From: Hydractinia symbiolongicarpus
Taxonomy: Eukaryota > Cnidaria > Hydrozoa > Anthoathecata > Hydractiniidae
Direction: 5' to 3'
DNA length: 64,000 bases
Assembly: GCF_029227915.1 (NCBI RefSeq)
Contig: NC_079886.1
Location: 27,444,501-27,508,500, forward strand
A model generated the notes under the pieces. It was not told the DNA's origin. It saw only the letters and a program-made list of their open reading frames with translations, and made no database searches. How positions within the stretch are numbered: position 1 is the first letter of the stretch; every line of letters begins with the position of its first letter. This document shows, in pieces, positions 61,203 through 64,000 of this stretch. The position numbers and the translations under genes are program-made.

Positions 61203-62618
61203 CTGCGTCTCATCAAGAATGAAATCGTTTTTGAAAACTACAAATCTTATGCGTTTTAAGTGGTAAAAAATTAATTTAAAAAATCATTCAGGAAATGAGT
61301 TTACTCCCAGTTTACTTTCTTTGTATACATTCGACTATACGGCCAAGCCTGGGATTTACGGGAAATCGCGGGTTTTCGTTTGCCGGCGATTAAACTCCTT
61401 TTATTCAGCGTCTCATCAAAAACAGAATCATTTTTGAAAATTACAAGTCTGATGCGTTTTTGGTGGTAAAAAATAATTTAAAGAATCGTTCGGGAAATGA
61501 GTTTACTCCCTGGGTACTTTTTTGTATACTTTTGACTATACTGGCGGAGTCCGGGATTTACGGGAAATCGCGGGTTTTCGTTTGCCGGCGATTAAACTCC
61601 TTTTATTCAGCGTCTCATCAAAAATGAAATCATTTTTGAAAACTACAAGTCTCATGTGTTTTAGTGGTGAAAAAATAATTTAAAAAAGTGTTCGGGAAAT
61701 GAGTTTACTCCCAGTTTACTTTCTTTGTATACATTCGACTATACGGCCAAGCCCGGGATTACGGGAAATCGCGGGTTTTCGTTTGCCGGCGATTAAACTC
61801 CTTTTATTCAGCGTCTCATCAAAAACAAAATCATTTTTAAAAACTACAAGTCTCATGCGTTTTAGTGGTAAAAAATAATTTAAAGAATCGTTTGGGAAAT
61901 GAGTTTACTCCCTGGGTACCTTCTTTGTATATTTTTCACTCAACGGGCCGAGTCCGTGATATACGGAAAATCGTGGGTTTTCGTTTGCCGGCGATTAAAC
62001 TCCTTTTATTCAGCGTCTCATCAAAAAGGAAATCATTTTTGAAAACTACAAGTCTTATGCGTTTTAGTGGTGAAAAAATAATTTAAAGAATCGTTCGGAA
62101 AGTGAGTTTACTCCCTGGGTACTTTCTTTGTATACTTTTGACTATACGGACCGAGTCCTGGATTTACGGGAAATTGCGCGTTTTTGTTTGCCGGCTATTA
62201 AACTCCTTTTATTCAGCGTCTCATCAAAAATGAAATTGTTTTTGAAAACTACAAGTCTTATGCGTTTTAGTGGTAAAAAATTAATTTAAAAAATCGTTCG
62301 GGAAATGAGTTTACTCCCAGTTTACTTTCATTGTATACATTTGACTATACGGGTCAAGCCCAGGATTTACGGCAAATCGCGGGTTTTCGTTTGCCGGCGA
62401 TTAAACTCCTTTTATTCAGCGTCTCATCAAGAATGAAATCATTTTTGAAAACTACAAGTCTCATGCGTTTTAATGGTTAAGAAATAATTTAAAAAATCAT
62501 CGGCAAATGAGTTTACTCCCTGGGTATTTTCTTTGTATACTTTTGACTATACGGGCCAAATCTGGGATTTATGGGAAATCGCGGGTTTTCGTTTGCCGGA
62601 GATTAAACTCCTTTTATG
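61203..62618 (+). repeat. Right-end unit, 7-monomer copy, 1416 bp
   Basis: It repeats the markers of the 6-monomer copy with offset 1416 bp for most of its length (CACTCAACGG at 60521 and 61937; GGAAAGTGAG at 60681 and 62097) and carries GGGCGGAGTCC or GGCGGAGTCC monomers not present in the first copy. Confidence 0.87.
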
Positions 62619-64000
62619 CTGCGTCTCAACAAGAATGAAATCGTTTTTGAAAACTACAAATCTTATGCGTTTTAAGTGGTAAAAAATTAATTTAAAAAAT
62701 CATTCAGGAAATGAGTTTACTCCCAGTTTACTTTCTTTGTATACATTCGACTATACGGGTCAAGCCTGGGATTTACGGGAACTCCCGGGTTTTTGTTTGC
62801 CGGCGATTAAACTCCTTTTATTCAGCGTCTCATCAAAAATGAAATCATTTTTGAAAACTACAAGTCTCATGTGTTTTAGTAGTGAAAAAATAATTTAAAA
62901 AATTGTTCGGGAAATGAGTTTACTCCCAGTTTACTTTCTTTGTATACATTCGACTATACGGCCAAGCCCGGAATTTACGGGAAATCGCGGGTTTTCGTTT
63001 GCCGGCGATTAAACTTCTTTTATTCAGCGTCTCATCAAAAACAAAATCATTTTTGAAAATTACAAGTCTGATGCGTTTTAGTGGTAAAAAATAATTTAAA
63101 GAATCGTTCGGGAAATGAGTTTACTCCCTGGGTACTTTTTTGTATACTTTTGACTATACGGGCGGAGTCCGGGATTTACGGGAAATCGCGGGTTTTCGTT
63201 TGCCGGCGATTAAACTCCTTTTATTCAGCGTCTCATCAAAAATGAAATCATTTTTGAAAACTACAAGTCTCATGTGTTTTAGTGGTGAAAAAATAATTTA
63301 AAAAAGTGTTCGGGAAATGAGTTTACTCCCAGTTTACTTTTTTTGTATACATTCGACTATACGGCCAAGCCCGGGATTACGGGAAATCGCGGGTTTTCGT
63401 TTGCCGGCGATTAAACTCCTTTTATTCAGCGTCTCATCAAAACCAATATCATTTTTGAAAACTACAAGTCTCATGCGTTTTAGTGGTAAAAAATAATTTA
63501 AAGAATCGTTCGGGAAATGAGTTTACTCCCTGGGTACTTTTTTGTATACTTTTGACTATACGGGCGGAGTCCGGGATTTACGGGAAATCGCGGGTTTTCG
63601 TTTGCCGGCGATTAAACTCCTTTTGTTCAGCGTCTCATCAAAAAAGAAATCATTTTTGAAAACTACAAGTCTCATGCGTTTTAGTGGTGAAAAATAATTT
63701 AAAGAATCGTTCGGGAAATGAGTTTACTCCCTGGGTACTTTTTTGTATACTTTTGACTATACGGGCGGAGTCCGGGATTTACGGGAAATCGCGGGTTTTC
63801 GTTTGCCGGCGATTAAACTCCTTTTATTCAGCGTCTCATCAAAAATGAAATCACTTTTGAAAACTACAAGTCTCATGTGTTTTAGTGGTGAAAAAATAAT
63901 TTAAAAAAGTGTCCGGGAAATGAGTTTACTCCCAGTTTACTTTCTTTGTATACATTCGACTATACGGCCAAGCCCGGGATTACGGGAAATCGCGGGTTTT
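62619..64000 (+). repeat. Right-end unit, third copy, cut by the window end
   Basis: It starts with CTGCGTCTCAAC and the GTTTTAAGTGGT tag. It contains three monomers with TACTTTTTTGTATAC (two bases shorter than usual) and GGGCGGAGTCCGGG, plus monomers with GGGATTACGGG (one T missing). The array continues past the end. Confidence 0.85.

Larger units (their letters stand above)
1..64000 (+). repeat. Tandem satellite array, ~203-bp monomer, ~316 head-to-tail copies
   Basis: The whole window is an uninterrupted head-to-tail array of one monomer, almost always 202-204 bp long. The landmark CAGCGTCTCATCA (or a one-base variant) recurs at 11, 213, 416, 619, 822, 1025 and onward to the last lines. 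Every copy reads in the same direction and no unique sequence, transposon or inverted block interrupts it. Each monomer has, in order: the dyad around TCAAAAATGA, the run CTACAAGTCTCATGCG, an A-rich block with AATTTAAA, TCGTTCGGGAAATGAG, TTTACTCCC, CTTTGTATAC, a variable GC-richer block with one to three CGGG motifs, and TTTTCGTTTGCCGGCGATTAAAC. The array runs off both ends. This is satellite DNA; a centromeric or pericentromeric location is inferred from form, not shown. The strand is arbitrary and follows the phase used here. Confidence 0.98.

Noticed and set aside
1-64000. CRISPR array
   Set aside because: The repeats are about 203 bp and directly abut each other. There are no short repeats alternating with unique spacers and no cas genes.
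1-64000. Spacer or enhancer repeats of ribosomal DNA, or telomeric repeats
   Set aside because: No recognisable rRNA gene sequence and no short G-rich telomere motif occurs anywhere in the window.
1-64000. Transposon or LTR insertion within the array
   Set aside because: Every line can be assigned to the monomer. Breaks in pattern are small indels or monomer chimeras, with no target-site duplication or foreign sequence.

Overview
The window holds one thing from end to end: a head-to-tail tandem array of a satellite DNA monomer of about 203 bp, roughly 316 copies, all in the same orientation. I see no gene, RNA gene, transposon insertion, inverted block or unique sequence. Such an array is typical of a eukaryotic centromeric, pericentromeric or other heterochromatic satellite. 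I cannot name the species. A hand count of one consensus-like monomer gives about 38% G+C and 13 CpG where about 7.5 are expected from base composition, so CpG is not depleted.

I set monomer phase at the motif CAGCGTCTCATCA (first at position 11). The 5' half is AT-rich. It holds a 22-bp dyad, TCAAAAATGA-AA-TCATTTTTGA, and the A-tract around AATTTAAA. The 3' half is GC-richer and carries most diagnostic variants, just after GTATAC. These variants sort monomers into recurring types. I call them A (ATTCGAC..GCCGATTCCAGG), B (TTTTGAC..GCCGAATCTGGG), C (ATTCCAC..GTCAAGCCCGGG, ACGGCAAATC), C' (C head, GGGAACTCTCGGG tail), D (TTTTCACTGTAC, GTCCGTGATATAC), E (ATTTGATTATAC, TTTACCGGCG), F (TTTTGAC..GTCCTGGATT, GGGAAATTGCGG), G (CGTATAAATTCGAC, GGGAACTCTCGGG), H (ACGGCCAAGCCC), I (TTTTTGAC, GGAGATTGAAC), J (ATTCGAC..GTCAAGCCCGGG), J' (J with GTTAGGGAA), Bv (B with AAATCGTAG) and K (GGCATTTACGGG, GAACTCCCGGG).

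The types repeat in fixed orders, giving higher-order repeats (HORs) that change along the window. From 5282 to about 28.6 kb a 21-monomer, 4.26-kb unit and its contracted or expanded relatives (30, 15, 20, 7 and 22 monomers) dominate. From 28.6 to 33.3 kb there is an 11/12-monomer unit with an internal trimer. From 34.5 to 40.8 kb there is a 22-monomer unit in two copies. A trimer block (40.55-42.38 kb) and a pentamer block (42.79-44.81 kb) follow. Mixed K/H/J-rich sequence fills 44.8-49.7 kb. A nearly perfect 10-monomer tandem duplication covers 49.67-53.71 kb. Two heptamer-based systems occupy 56.35-59.18 kb and 60.0-64.0 kb. The right end looks more diverged and carries more small indels.

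The layout reads as repeated unequal exchange: copies differ by whole numbers of monomers, exchange junctions fall inside monomers as chimeras, and each domain has private variants. All open reading frames (up to 129 codons) are by-products of the repeat and I annotate none as genes. I found no gene-encoded system. The candidate functional signals are the dyad and a near-match to the CENP-B box with a one-base shorter spacer.
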